From: Todiramphus chloris collaris
Lineage: Eukaryota > Chordata > Aves > Coraciiformes > Alcedinidae
Length of the DNA: 64,000 bases
Reading direction: 5' to 3'
Assembly: GCA_025345505.1 (NCBI GenBank)
Contig: JANVCC010000130.1
Location: 11,211,710 to 11,275,709, forward strand
Part shown: positions 42,101 to 58,790 of the stretch, piece after piece
Layout: every line of letters begins with the position of its first letter
Numbering within the stretch: position 1 is the first letter of the stretch
Made by a program: the position numbers and the translations under genes
Notes under the pieces: generated by a model
Databases searched by the model: none
Told to the model about the DNA's origin: nothing
The model's input: only the letters and a program-made list of their open reading frames with translations

Positions 42101-45100
42101 CCTACAGGAAAGCATCCCCAGCTAACCCTTCAGCTGAAGGGCCACGTTCCCCATGGTGATGCAAAACAACTGTGGCAAAGGTCACTTGCTGCAACTGCCC
42201 TTTGAGGCCTGCTGCCAGACAGGGCACTTTCTTGCTGATATACTCACATATCCATTCCCTCTTTCACCTCCAAGACTCTACCTCTCAACTTCTCCTTTGC
42301 CCTGAGCAAACTAGACCTGGAAACCTGTCCTAAGCCTCACTTGTGAGGAGTTCACTCAGCTACCTCCCTGCCCCACACAGAGGGGCAGTTCTGCCCAGAC
42401 AGCAAGTGTTACCTCTGCCATTCTGAGTTCAGCTCCAGCAGTCGTGCCTCCATCTCCTGCCACGAGAAGAGGAAGGAGTGAGACACACAATGCTGTTGGT
42501 GTGGATGTCATACCCAGGTACCACCGCGTGCTCATCTCCTTACCTGAGAGGCTTGTGCCATCTTCCCCAGGTGCCTGTCTAAATCCCTCTGTACCTCAGC
42601 TCGGAGGGCATCCACCTCACCCTGCAGGGTGAGGAACAAGAGGGAACATCAGAGACTGGCTCCACATGCCCCCATCTCCCCATGTGCCCCTGACACCCCT
42701 CACCTGGAGGTGGCTGGTCATGTCAGTGCGGAAATGCTCCTTCAGCCCCACATCTCGTCGGCTCACCAGCCCCTCCAGAAGTGCCAAGACATCCCCCAGG
42801 GGCCTCTCTCCCTCCGCTGCCACTGCTGCTGCTCCTCGATGCAGCTCCCACCGAGACACCTCGGCCTCCAGCGCCTCAAAGCGCTTCTCCAGGGCCTGGA
42901 AATGAGCTAGGAACCGGTGCTCCCCCTGCAGAGGCAGGGCAAGTAGAGCACAGTGAAGCCTGTCAGGGAGATGTGGACCTCTGGGAGGTCACCTGCTGCA
43001 CAGGGACCCTGTGAAAGCAGACCCAGGCCACCCAGTTCCTAGAGTCAGTGGCATCCTATTCATCTGCTGCTTCCCAAGAGAGGGCAGATGTTCCCCCCGC
43101 TCCAGCCCTGGGCCATCCTGAGAGCAAGATGGCCAAAAGCTGAAGGAGCCATTTCCACCAGCATGGAGGCATCATCTGCCCCATACTTCACCACTTCCCC
43201 AGCCCCTGGAAGGGCTCCTTCAGCCATGGACCGCCATGTTCTGGTTCTCCCTACAAGGCACCCACCCAGCCTACCTGGGCCACTGCCACACCTTTGCCAA
43301 GGCTTACCCGGTCCAGTGTGGTCAGGTCCCCTGTCCCAGGCACATCAGAGGAGGAAAGCTTTCCAGCTCCCCACCATGAGAAGGAGGGGAGGCTGAGTGT
43401 TGACAGCCCGTATGGGTAGAAGTACCAAGCTCCTAGGCATACAGGGGGATGAGATAGTTAAAATGACAAGCTGGTAACGGGCCACAGCAGGACACAGGGT
43501 GGACATGCAGAGGGTCAGACATCTGCATCACCAGGGGTTACCAGGAGGCCCCACCACAGGGGTGCAGAAGCACCAGGGTACCAGGAGCTATGAGCACTGA
43601 GCTCGGGGACATCCCATCCTAAGGCAGCAACACACTCTGCACTGCCCCAGATCTCAGGACAGACCGAGCCCGGCTGACTCACCGTAGGCGGCAGCAGCGA
43701 GGAGCAGAAGGAGCAGCAGCAGAAGCAGGGACCTCTTCAGCCACGGGTAGCGCCTGGAGCCCGGGGAAGAAAGAGGCGCCTGTAGGACTATCTGCAGCTG
43801 CCTCTCCTACCGCAGCGCTCCTCTCGAGCAGGCCAGAGGGAAAGCAAAGCCCAGAGGGGTTTCAGCACAGGCATCTAATCCCAGGAGTGCTGGACGTAGT
43901 GGGGCACCCCCCTCCGAAGACCTGCAGCTTTTCCTCATGCCTTCCCTACGCCACCTCCTGCCACCATACTCACCTGGAGAAGGGGACGCTGCCCTGGCGG
44001 GGAGCCACACCGGTGAGGTGGTGCCAGGCAGCTGCCAGCCCCGAGAACAGCCACTCCACCAACCGAACTGCCAGGAGAGAAACTAGCCTGAGGTGGCGTC
44101 CCAGCACAAAGTGTCTGTCCCCGAGGATGTTCCCACAAGGGGATAAAACCTTTCTGCCTGATCAGGGAACAGTGCACACAGGGAGCAGGGACAAAAGGCA
44201 CTGCCAGAGATCCCCGCCAGCCTTCCACTCACCTGGGGAGGTGAGCACCTGCCAGAGGAAGGAGCCCACCCGGGAGGCTGCAGTCCTCAACCCTGACCCA
44301 GAGCTACTCTGGCCTGAATAAAAGTGACCTGGAAAGGAAAAGAAGCAAGTCAGTAAGATGCCAAACAGTCTGTATCCCTGTATGTCACCCAGGGCAAAGG
44401 GCTTGCACAGGAGGTGGCATGCAGGGTGGGCCTGGCAGCGCTCCAGGCACAACAAAGCTGGTCCCCTTGAGGACATCTGCCCCAGCATCCCTGCCACCAC
44501 AGTGAAGCTGGTATATCCTTACCTGCATAGTCATCTTCTGATGAGTACCCAGATGAAGAGGCGTAGGTGTCATACGTCTTGCTCTCCAGTAGCCCGTTGA
44601 TCTTACTGGACTCAGTGTCCCCTGTGCCTCTTCTCCTCCTGGTGGAGAGCTCCCCACCTGTCCCCAAAACACAGAGTCCCCCTAAGAAACCACTCACCAC
44701 CACCCCCACAGGGGGGAATACGGTCAGCTGGCCTGTGGGGCTGCCCCAACTCCCCCCTGGTGACCAGGCAGGTCCCTAGGTGCCACAGGAAGAAGGAAGG
44801 ACTCACCCCAGTATGTGCTGCTGTCCAGGGCATCATCCAGCATGGAACTGCCCAGGGAAGCAAGGCCCTGGCTGCCCCCCAGGTAGGATTCACTCATCAT
44901 GGACTCACTGTAGTAGGAAGTTTGGGTGCTGGGGGTAGGAGAGGCACGCTTTGTGCTGCTCGATTTCCTCCTGATCATCCTGCTGGGGGAGAAAATGGGC
45001 TCACCAGTGTGGTTATGGGGCAGGGGGTGGGGTCACAGTGCACTCGTGGGGGAGAAGTGGGAAATTTACCCCAATGCCTTGTCTACCATCACTTCCCTCT

Positions 45101-45698
45101 CCCTTCCCCTCCCCCAATACCGGATGGCTGCACATTTCAGAGGGTGAAGCCACCGCTTTGCAAAAGGCCCTCCTGGGCAGCTGCCAGCACTGCTTCCGCT
45201 CACACCGATGCGGTTTTCCGGCCCAGCACTTACAGCACACCTCCTTCCCGCCATCCAGCCAGAGCTGGCTACAGCTGGAGGAGGCATGCAGCTGTTCCCA
45301 GCCATCCACAGCAGGCTCCTGAGCCAGGGCGGGGGGGGTGCAGAGGTGCCAGGGGCATGGAGCATGGGGCTTTTGCTGGAGTGGGAGCACAGCCAGTGAC
45401 AAAGTTGCTGGCGGCCGTGCCGAAATACAGTGAGCTGTATTTCGAGGAGGTCATGCTCCTTTCTGTGAACCTCTCCGATGGCCCACCCTGGGAAGGTGTC
45501 CAGTCTGTGGTGTGGGATGGAGTGCCCCGGCCATATCTGGAAGGGGGGAACCCCAACTCCGCACCCCACTAACCTGCTGGTGCTCTCCTTGAAGGGGAGC
45601 TGCTGACCCCCCAGCAGGGAGCTGCTGCTGCTGGTTGTGGCATCATCATCCCCAGAGTAATAGCGTGAGGTGACAAGGCGCTGGCTACGGCGGGACAT
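38970..45698 (-). CDS. SUN2: SUN2, inner nuclear membrane SUN-domain protein
   Basis: Seventeen coding exons on the minus strand: 45698-45574, 44979-44807, 44657-44523, 44328-44233, 44067-43974, 43753-43683, 43432-43308, 42925-42704, 42621-42544, 42456-42413, 41945-41780, 41694-41467, 40399-40315, 40210-40095, 39910-39743, 39318-39226, 39083-38970. All phases agree and the product is 710 aa (human 717). The nucleoplasmic N-terminus begins MSRRSQRL. A membrane segment with ten consecutive Leu (217-226) is followed by the conserved GAWYFYPYG. Coiled coils fill the perinuclear lumen (about 270-540). The SUN domain (about 548-710) includes TRCSETYD with Cys556, equivalent to the Cys that bonds to KASH peptides, and ends in a conserved YTCIYRFRVHGELAH. 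SUN2 trimers bind nesprin KASH peptides in the LINC complex, linking lamina to cytoskeleton. Acceptor CCCCTAG at 45731-45728 opens the coding exon 29 bases before ATG, implying an upstream non-coding exon. Confidence 0.97.
39090..39120. repeat. 31-base poly(G) run beside the last SUN2 splice acceptor
   Basis: An uninterrupted G(31) on the plus strand is C(31) on the SUN2 sense strand. It takes the place of the polypyrimidine tract just before the acceptor GCCAAG of the final exon. Homopolymers this long are often mis-sized in assemblies. Confidence 0.95.
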
Positions 45699-45727
45699 GG
45701 CGGTGGCACAGGAGTGTCACAGTTCAC

Positions 45728-46355
45728 CTAGGGGACCAGAGAGAGAGGAAAGCATCAGCAGAAGGGGACCCACCCAGATGGGCCCCACTAGCAGAGGCCA
45801 GCACCCCCGCAGCAGCTGGTCCCAGCACATACTGAAACCACCTCCCGTGCAGGCGGCCCTGGGGTGCCCAGTGTGGCTGCGAGCGCTCCCAGCCCGCCGA
45901 GGGGCACCTGCTGCCCCGGGCCACCGCCAGGGCTAGCCCAGCCCAGGACGGAGCCACCCTCCCGGCCACCGGCCTCCCCTTATAGGGTTATAAACCTTCC
46001 CCTCTCCCATGGGCCACCCACACCCTACCGGACTCTCTGCATCCCCTCGGCCCCACTCATCTCCCTCCGGTCCCGGTACGAGCCCGCCCACGCCCCTCGC
46101 CGCACCCCACGCAAACCCACCAGCGTCACACGGAGAAGGAAGGAGAACAACCCCAACACCGTCCCTCCCGGCTGTCACCGCCGCTCCGCTCCCTTTTGTT
46201 TTGCAAGGGAAGGCGGCCCCCGCCCTCCCGGCACCCCCCCCCCCCGCCGCCCCGCCCCACTGCACCGCGCGCGCGCGCCCGCCGGGGCCGCCGCCGCGGG
46301 GGAGGGGCCGACACCGCCTCCCTCCCCACCCCCCCCGGCACTTCGGGGTGTCTTC
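45728..46355 (-). promoter_or_regulatory. SUN2 5' region, CpG-rich promoter
   Basis: The sequence upstream of the coding exon becomes strongly GC-rich with CGCGCGCGCG near 46267-46277 and C-runs near 46235. Together with the splice acceptor at 45728, this suggests a non-coding first exon and the TSS within about 45.9-46.35 kb. The exact TSS is not determinable. Confidence 0.5.
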
Positions 46356-46365
46356 GGCATCCCCT

Positions 46366-46450
46366 TCTATATTATCGTTATTATTATCGTCATTGCCATA
46401 CTATGATTATACTTTTACTTTATTTATTTAATTTATTTTTACCATCATAA
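46366..46450. repeat. AT-rich low-complexity island
   Basis: About 85 bases of TATTATCGTTATTATTATCG-like sequence change to TTTATTTATTTAATTTATTT. It is abruptly bounded by very GC-rich DNA on both sides. It may be a degraded trinucleotide or tetranucleotide repeat or an old A-tail; no source element is recognisable. Confidence 0.6.
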
Positions 46451-48269
46451 TTTGGGGGCGATAGGGAGGCCCCATCCCCACTCCCCGGCTGCCCACAGGG
46501 AGCTGGTCACCACACGCTACAGCCCCCGGCGGTCCCTGACGCACCTCCCTCTCCCCCCCATGCCCACCAAGTGTGGCCAGCAGCCCACACTGCCAGGCAA
46601 GGGCTGGCCCCCACACAGGTCACACGGGTCCCACAGGTGACGCCGGCACAAAAATGGGGGCTCCCAGGTGCACGGCTGCATCCTGCTATTATTTAGGGTT
46701 TGCCAGCCCCGGTGGGGTGAGAGATGCCCGGCATCCCCACGCACCACCTGGCACGATGGCACAGCCAAACCCGTGCCCGCGGCATGGGCAGCCCCACTCC
46801 ATGCCTCTGTGCCCACGCTGCCTCGACCGGGCCGGCGGGTTCTGCTGCTCCCCGGGCCCATGGCCTCAGACACCCCGTTACCATCCGTCTCCCCACACGG
46901 GCAGCCAGGCCGGCTCGGCAGGGAGCTGCGGGCCAAACCTGACTGCTCCCGTGGGACCTTCGATGCGCGACGGCGCAGCCGGGACCTTGTGCAAGCTCGC
47001 CGGGCTGAGAAAACAGCCGCCCTCCCACGCACCGGGTTCTAAATGCGACAGCGCCTCGGAGAAAGGTTTTCCGGGGCGGGGGGCGGGCTTGGTGAAGGGA
47101 GGGAACCGGCCGCCTGCCTCCGGACACGGTGGTGGGGCTGCATACGTGGGGCACGGGGTGAAAACAGCTCTGCTGCCTTTGGGTATGGTGGCAAAAAGAC
47201 GTTTATAGAAAGGGTTACAAAATAGGAAGCCGGGAGAAGGGGAGTAACCTGTTGCAAAACAGCCCTGAAACCTTTTCCTCCCCATGCTGGGGGTTGGTGC
47301 AAGAGACGGGGCAGCAGCAGGAGGGTGTGCTGCCAGAGTTGGGGGGGCACACGGCAACAAACCCTGATTCAGAGTCCCTGGCCCCGTTGTGTAACACAGA
47401 CAGATCCTCTTTGTCTCCTCCTTTTTTTTTTTTTCCTCTCCCTTTCAAGCCCATTTTTTGTTCTAGCCTAAATCTCTGCCTGGCTTTTCCAGGGCAGCTC
47501 TGCCTCCCACTGCACCAGCCACCTTTTTTCACCCCTTCCTGTGGGTTACAATTGCTCCACAAGTGACCAGACAGGCCGGAGGATATCTCTCCTCCCTCAC
47601 AGCACCTTTATCTCTGTCCATGGCAATGCCAACCCTGTGCCCCATCCTGAGGACACCAGTGGCGGCCATAAAGATGGCATCTGTCCCAGCTGATGTAACC
47701 CTGACGTGGATTAACCCCCCCCCCCCCCCCCCGGGAGACTCAGGGGTTAAGCTGGGTGCTGAGCCACTGAGCACTAAATAGGGTGCACAGCCCCAGGTCA
47801 ATCTGTCCCATCCCAAGAGCCAATTTTTCAGGTGGGAAGGGAGCCAGCAGTGGTTCCCAGGGGACTTGTGGGCATGCTGGGAGGGGGTTATCCCCCCTTA
47901 CTGCACCCCTGGTACTGTGGTGGAGGCAGCAATGCTGGAGCCAGGGGAGTTTTCAGGCAGGCACGGGAAGAGCAGAGCAGGTATAAACAGAGGAGCTGGG
48001 AGCTTGTGCCACAGTTTCCCCACACTGGCAGTGGGGAGCCTCAGATCTTTTTTTGGGGGACCCCCAGGGTGCTGGTGGGAGGGGCAGAAGGAGCTTGCCA
48101 GCTGCTCAAGTTCAGCAGCTTTTGTTGGGGAAAAGCAAGAAAAATCTCTAGCCTTTCCTAAAAGGCTTTGGAGGGCTGAAGCAACACATCCAGCAAGGAC
48201 AGGTCAGGGCTGGGAAGGCAGCCCTGTTGGAGGAGATGTCAGCTTGTGTCTTCTCCTCTAGGTCAACTT
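46451..48269. other. Intergenic region between SUN2 promoter and the FAM20C-like 3' end
   Basis: GC-rich, no supported gene. It contains a T-run near 47427 and an 18-C run at 47715-47732. Several overlapping open frames on both strands are proline- and glycine-rich artefacts of composition, with no recognisable domain. Some of this could hold distal SUN2 5' exons. Confidence 0.5.
47715..47732. repeat. Poly(C) run, 18 bases
   Basis: C(18) homopolymer in intergenic GC-rich sequence. Confidence 0.9.
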
Positions 48270-48275
48270 TTTATT
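48270..48275 (-). terminator. poly(A) signal of the FAM20C-like gene
   Basis: TTTATT on the plus strand reads AATAAA on the minus strand, 167 bases after the stop codon, in an AT-rich patch within GC-rich sequence. It implies a short 3' UTR of about 190 bases. Confidence 0.65.
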
Positions 48276-48441
48276 TAAATACCCTCCCCCTCCCAGCTAT
48301 CCTTAACAGCCCAGTTTCCTGGTGCATCATACCCCTGGCTCCAGTGCTGCTGAAAGCTGACGCTACATGGAATCAGAGCTGATACAGTCCCTGTATCACC
48401 CTCAGCAGCATGCCAAAAACAGTGGGGTACCGAGCCCCCTA

Positions 48442-53377
<4,936 letters not shown>

Positions 53378-54689
53378 CCTTCCTCACTCAGCAAGGGGTG
53401 GGCACCCACCTGGGGCTAAAAGAGAGTTTGTTCAGCTGCAACCTCCATGCAAAAATAGGAGTGAGGTGTCGTGGATTTAGAGCACTGCAGCAAAAGAGCG
53501 ACTGGTTCAAGGGCAGAGTCACAGGAAAGATCTGTCACCACAGCACCTCATAGGATGACACTGCTGGACTGGCGGCAGAGGGTTGCAGAGGGGGTTTATC
53601 AGTGCTGATAAGGGGTGAGCTGGCGCTGCCAAGGTTAACGTGAACGGGGCAAGTTCCAGATCAATAGCCACAAGGCTGGCTTGGGGACGGTGATGGCTGT
53701 AGATAACCCCCACGCTATCCCATCCCTCTGTGCTGTCACCCACGCAGGGATGAAGAATGTTTCTTGGTATACAGGGTATTAAAACCCCTCTGCAGCACCC
53801 ACCATGCCCAGCACTAGGCAGCCCCATTCCCCATGTTCATTGTATCCACACACTCATAAAGCAGGAGAGTTTTTCTCAGACAGAGACATTTTATTACCCT
53901 CTTCTATCTATTCAAAATCGCTTATACTCAACCCTCCTTTCAAAAAACTCTCAAATGAGGTAAAATGAAGGGGATGCGAGTATCAGCATCGCTGGAAGGG
54001 GAAAAGCTGGGCTAGCAGTGTAAGCAAGGTCTTCCAGGTAGGTGAGGTTCGTCAGCGGGGACACTCCCAGGGCCTCTGAAACAGGCAGGGGAGGTGGGCA
54101 GGCAGGAGAGGGGATTCTTCCTGCTGCCTTGGGCTTCAGCACAGGGGGGCAGCAGGACCTGCTGAGGAGGACTAGCAGCTTGTGGAAGGGGAGGGCAACC
54201 CATTTTTGCAAACTAACTTTTCCAGTGACACCCAGGGACACAGCGCTGGGCTGCAGGGCAAAAACTGTTGGTGCATCGTAGGGAGGGAGCTTTGGATTTG
54301 TTAAGGGACAGAGAAGCATGGGATCACCTGCAACAAGCCTGGGAGCTTGTGTTCTGAGTCAGGAGCAGTGGTTTTCCTCTTTTCTATTTCCCAAAGGATG
54401 CAGAAGGCATGTGGAATCCTGTACATCATGTCGTCCTTCCTTACTGTGTGATATACCAGGATATCCTCACTCCAAGCCAGGGACGGTATGATGAGTGGCA
54501 GGTGGGAAGGGGTATGCTGGAGACCCCCTTCCTCTGCTGCCATCCCTGCACTACTCTCCCACTCACACTGCCCTCTCTGCACTGTCCTGTGCCAGCTCCA
54601 TCCATGCCCAGCTAGGCCTCCTCCCAGGCGCTGCGGTGAGAACACGTTGTTCCCGGTGTTCGCGGCTCGCCGTGTCCCACAGCGCGACA

Positions 54690-54702
54690 GTTGCCTGGAA
54701 AC
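54690..54702 (+). promoter_or_regulatory. RFX X-box-like motif
   Basis: GTTGCCTGGAAAC consists of the two X-box half-sites (GTTGCC and GGAAAC) separated by one base. RFX factors use such motifs to drive ciliary genes. It sits in a GC-rich patch 78-90 bases upstream of an ATG. Confidence 0.5.
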
Positions 54703-54779
54703 CACCTCCGGCTGACACCATCAGCTGCCCCAGATTCAGCCAGCCCCGCGTTCCCATCTCCGTGCCTTACGCTAACAAG

Positions 54780-54846
54780 ATGGCCGATAAGAGCCGGCGT
54801 GAACGGGGAAAAGAAGGAGGAGGAGGAGAGCTTTCCAGCCTGGCTG
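54780..54846 (+). CDS. Possible orphan first coding exon (unrecognised gene)
   Basis: An ATG at 54780 in AACAAGATGG context opens a 22-codon frame (MADKSRRERGKEGGGGELSS, then LA) followed by a good donor, G|GTGAGC, at 54847. It lies downstream of a GC-rich patch and an X-box-like motif. I do not recognise the peptide. One candidate continuation in phase is after the acceptor CTTCCCAG near 55591, leading to a frame that ends at 55770. A non-coding RNA start or a chance ORF is equally possible. Confidence 0.25.
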
Positions 54847-57788
54847 GTGAGCTCAAAGCCCTGCAGAAGGAGCCAGGCAGAGGGGAGCAGATGGCTTCCT
54901 TGGGGAAAGGAACACAGCGTCTCACTCCAGGAGGTCTGCTGGATCCGGTCTGGATGTATGGTTTGGAAAGAAGATGTCTATGAGGGGCTGTAGCTGGAAC
55001 ACAGGATCATTAGGTCATTGCTTAGCAAAAAAACCCCAAAACGCAGAAATAAAAAACATGTGCTAACTGCTCGCATCAAAGGAGCTGGGCTTGGCTCCCA
55101 GAGCAGGGCCACAGATTTCTTTATTCCAGAGCCAGCCCTGGGAGACTGAGGGGACAGGGAGATCTCCCTAGTTCCAGTGTCCCAAACCAGCTCCAAACTG
55201 AGCTCTGTCCCAGAGCCAGACAGGGAAAGGGACCCTACAGGCTGAAGCCACCCTACCAACCAAGTGTCCCATCCCCTGGCTAGGGGAGTTTGCACTCCTA
55301 CCCTTGTCCTGATTTATCATCCCACTTGAAAGTGGGGGCAGTGGGATTAGGTGGGGCACTTGCCACCCTTAGCACTTCAATACCAACATTAAATATTAAC
55401 CAAAAGATTTTTCAGCACATCAGACACGAGCCCACAGCAACACGGAAGAGCTGGAGGGGCTTGAAAGCCTGCCCTCATCACCTGACAGCATGTCGATGTA
55501 TCTTGTTGCCATGACATCATTATCAGAGAGAAGCTATTGAGTTTGCACCTCTTTCTTTCCATCTTCCTGTCCAGCTCTTCCTCTATCTTCCCAGCAGGTT
55601 CGAGTCACCCTTGGGGCGGAGGAGGAGCTGTGCACCCAAGGACATTTCCACAGCTGGCACTGAGTCAGGGCTCCCTGGCAGCTGATAATGATGTTACCCA
55701 TCTCCCCCCACCAGGGAGCAATGAAGTTATGAGGCACAGCCCCCTGAGCTGCTATTGCAGCTTCCTATGATGGGCACACAGAAAGGGTCAGTGCAGCTGC
55801 CACTGCGTTTTTTATCTCCTTTTCTACATCTGACTCAGCCTGATGCTTTGATGGGTAATGGCAGCAATACGCAGGGGGCAAGAAATGAGAGGGAGAGAAC
55901 ACAATGGCAATCCACCTGTTGCATGCTTCCCCAGCTTTCTGCTGGAAATGGTGAAATCCTACAGCAAGAGACTGCAGTTTTGTGGTCAACAGCTGATAGG
56001 CCCAAGAGGCTCCAAAGCATCAGCCACAGAGGGGTCTTTTGCAGCAAAACAGGACAAGGGACTATCTCTGATCCATGAACCGTACTCCCCTGAAAATTAC
56101 AGGCATGCCCAGAACTGTGCCAGTTTCAGAGCAAAAGGAGAGCAAAGGTCTGTCTTCTAATTCAGAGGGGCCAGCACAGCACAGCTTGACTTGCAACAGG
56201 CAGGAATATTGAACTATCTTATTGAACACTTGCCTTGACACGCAGAGATGAATTTGGGGAACCCAAGGTTTGTGCTTTTGCATAGAGCGCCAATAACAGG
56301 CATGCAAGCCAGCTAAGATGGGTTGGCTTCTTCATGGTAACTTCTTGTGAGAAAGCTGTTATCCTTGGAAACAAAAATAGCCGGCTGCTCTCCTGCAAGC
56401 CACCTTGCACTTACCTTGGGGGTGTTACAGTGTGGGAGCCAACTTGCTGCAAATTCTCACCTAGCTCACCTCCATCTGTTTGCACAGTCATGCTTCAAGA
56501 AGGCTGGAGAGCAGTCAATGTTCGTTCGATTCTTGCTGATACAGGTCATGGAGACATTAGCTTTGGTGAGCTGGCGGCCAAAGAGATAACAAACTGGCAG
56601 TGAGGCCAAAAGATTGTAGGCTGAGGTAAGCAGCTCCCTGTGACCATCTACAGGTCACCGCAACCCTGCAGAGATGCCCATGACCAGCGTGCCTATGTAT
56701 ACCCACATGGCAGTTAATTATTCATTAGTGTGAAAGAGGCACAATGAAAGCAACTATCGTACAGCTGAAGGTATCATCATGCTCCAATACAGGGCATTCC
56801 AAAAAACAGTGTTTACCTTTTCCTCTGAACCTAGAGGAGATATAAAGTTGTAGAAAATAACCTTTTCCACCTGCCAGCTGCAGGAAGTGCTGGTCACCTG
56901 TGCTATTTCATGTAAAGGCAGTCAGCTGGAGTGAGACAGAGTAACCACATCAAGAGACAGCTCAAAGGATTTGGACTCTTCTACACTGCACAGTGACCTG
57001 GCCACTGTGGTTCACTGCACAAGGCAGGTATCCTGAATACCAGCTACCTTATGGTATCAGTCACATGTCCGCCCTGCCTTGCAGTTCCCTTCCACTCCTC
57101 TTCCCTTATGTGAGAGGACATGGGTCCCAGCCAGCACAGATGGTCCAAATATGAAATAATTTCTGGTTGTTTTCATATTGTTCCAATTCCTGGCTTTTAC
57201 AAGAGCTCCTGGCATGATGAAATGGAGGAAGAACATGTCTAGCATCAGACCAAGGTTCCGAGAAGGAGCAAAAGGAATTGTAAGACCCTTTACCAGTTTT
57301 TATCCACTGAAGGCACTAACACAGAAAGGTCCTTCATAATTGAACTATGGACTAGAGAGTGGCCTCTCACAAACCACAAGGTGCCACTGGTACTGAAAGT
57401 CTGAAAATCAAGGAAGTCACAAATGCAAGACCCCGAAGGTCAGAGCAGAGGCACACCGCCTGTCCAGGGCACATGGGTACACCCCCTTGCTGCTACTTCA
57501 GCAGCTGTGTGGACTAAGGACTTTGGTCAGCAGTACTGTGAGCCTGGCAACCTTCCTCAGCATTGTGGCTTGTATTGGTGAAAGGAATTAAACGGGGAGG
57601 ATGAGAGTGTGTTTCTGGTACCTACCAATCACCCAGGAAACATGTGTGAGGACACTTGTCACTGTTCTCCACCTGAGCTACACCATTGCTGGCTTACCCC
57701 CATGTTTCATGAACCACTTTCCCTTTTCATCCCTCATTTTGGGATTTCCATTTTAGAGCACAGAGAGGAAAGGTCGTTTTACTAAATT

Positions 57789-57794
57789 TTTATT
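57789..57794 (-). terminator. poly(A) signal of DNAL4
   Basis: AATAAA on the minus strand in an A/T-rich context about 1 kb after the DNAL4 stop. Confidence 0.65.
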
Positions 57795-58790
57795 GTAAAA
57801 ACACAGTTCCCCACATTTGTATAAATAAACCATGTACATAACATAGAATTACATTCAATCCATCCTCCAACATTGACAGCTTTGAAAAAATGAAAACGGC
57901 TAAAAGAACGCAAGTCCAAAAAGACATTAAGATGACCAAGTGATATCTCACATGGAGTCTCTTTCCTCTACCAGCCTCCAAACAAGATGCTGAAAGTACA
58001 CAGCACTTGCAACACCCCCAGCAACTGACAGGGAGGCATTTAAGCCTTATGAAGAGTTCTCACCCACTCCCCAGGCGTCGTCAGCCGCCTGTGCGTTCAT
58101 GCTCTCTCAGCGTGCAGTGGGTGAGAAAGGAGGGGGCAGTTTGCATAGCAACCTCCTACACCCAAGCAGCTCAGCTGTTGTACCCTCACGAAAGAATTGG
58201 GGAAGGGCAAGCTGAGCCTGCTTCTCTGTCGCTAACACCTCCACGAGCAGCCTGAAGGGAGGCCCTCAGCACTGCCGGTCCTGTCTGGACATCTTAGACC
58301 TTAGAAGAAGGTATTCTTGGCACTCAGGGAGAAAAGAAACAGGTGCTGGTCAAAGCCATACCACATGGTAAGCAGGGAAGACAGAGAAGAGAGGACATGA
58401 CGTGGAACAAGTGGGAGGAAGATAAACCCATAGGGCTAGATAGCACCTTTTATCATTTGCTTCCTGCTCCTAGCGCTGCCGTACGGCTCTGCAACGTGTC
58501 ATGAGATCACCTGTTCCCCACCTCCTTCCTGCTGCAGCTCAAACACCAAGGGAACAACCATGGACAGATGCGAAATCCCATGAGCAAGGAACATTAACAG
58601 CTTAGCAAGTTTACACGCACACACGCACCAACTACATGTATCCCATGGAACTGTTATGTCAGTATGAAAAAAAAAATAAAATCTTGATGTTTAACTATTA
58701 AAAATAAAGCCCCACCTCCAGATCGTACAAAACCTGTCAAGAGAAGGAAGAAATCTCTTGTATGCAGCAAGTCTGGAACCTGGTGAGATG
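57789..58790 (-). other. DNAL4 3' UTR
   Basis: About 1 kb from the DNAL4 stop to a minus-strand AATAAA (plus TTTATT, 57794-57789). There are no coding signals. A short CA-rich stretch (ACACGCACACACGCACC) lies near 58616-58630. Confidence 0.65.

Larger units (their letters stand above)
53378..57788. other. Region upstream of the FAM20C-like gene to the DNAL4 3' end
   Basis: 4.4 kb without a gene I can name. It should contain the FAM20C-like 5' UTR and promoter just above 53377. A CpG-richer patch at 54.6-54.85 kb holds an X-box-like motif and a possible first exon (listed separately). Several short frames between 55.5 and 56.6 kb on the plus strand could be exons of an unrecognised gene, but I could not chain them with confidence. 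Confidence 0.5.

Noticed and set aside
44760-45572. 270-codon open frame on the plus strand
   Set aside because: It is antisense to SUN2 exons 1 and 2 and the intron between them, and has no recognisable protein content.
57824-57829. Plus-strand AATAAA as the end of a gene at 55-57 kb
   Set aside because: It lies inside the DNAL4 3' UTR in an A/T-rich stretch and no plus-strand gene leading to it could be established.
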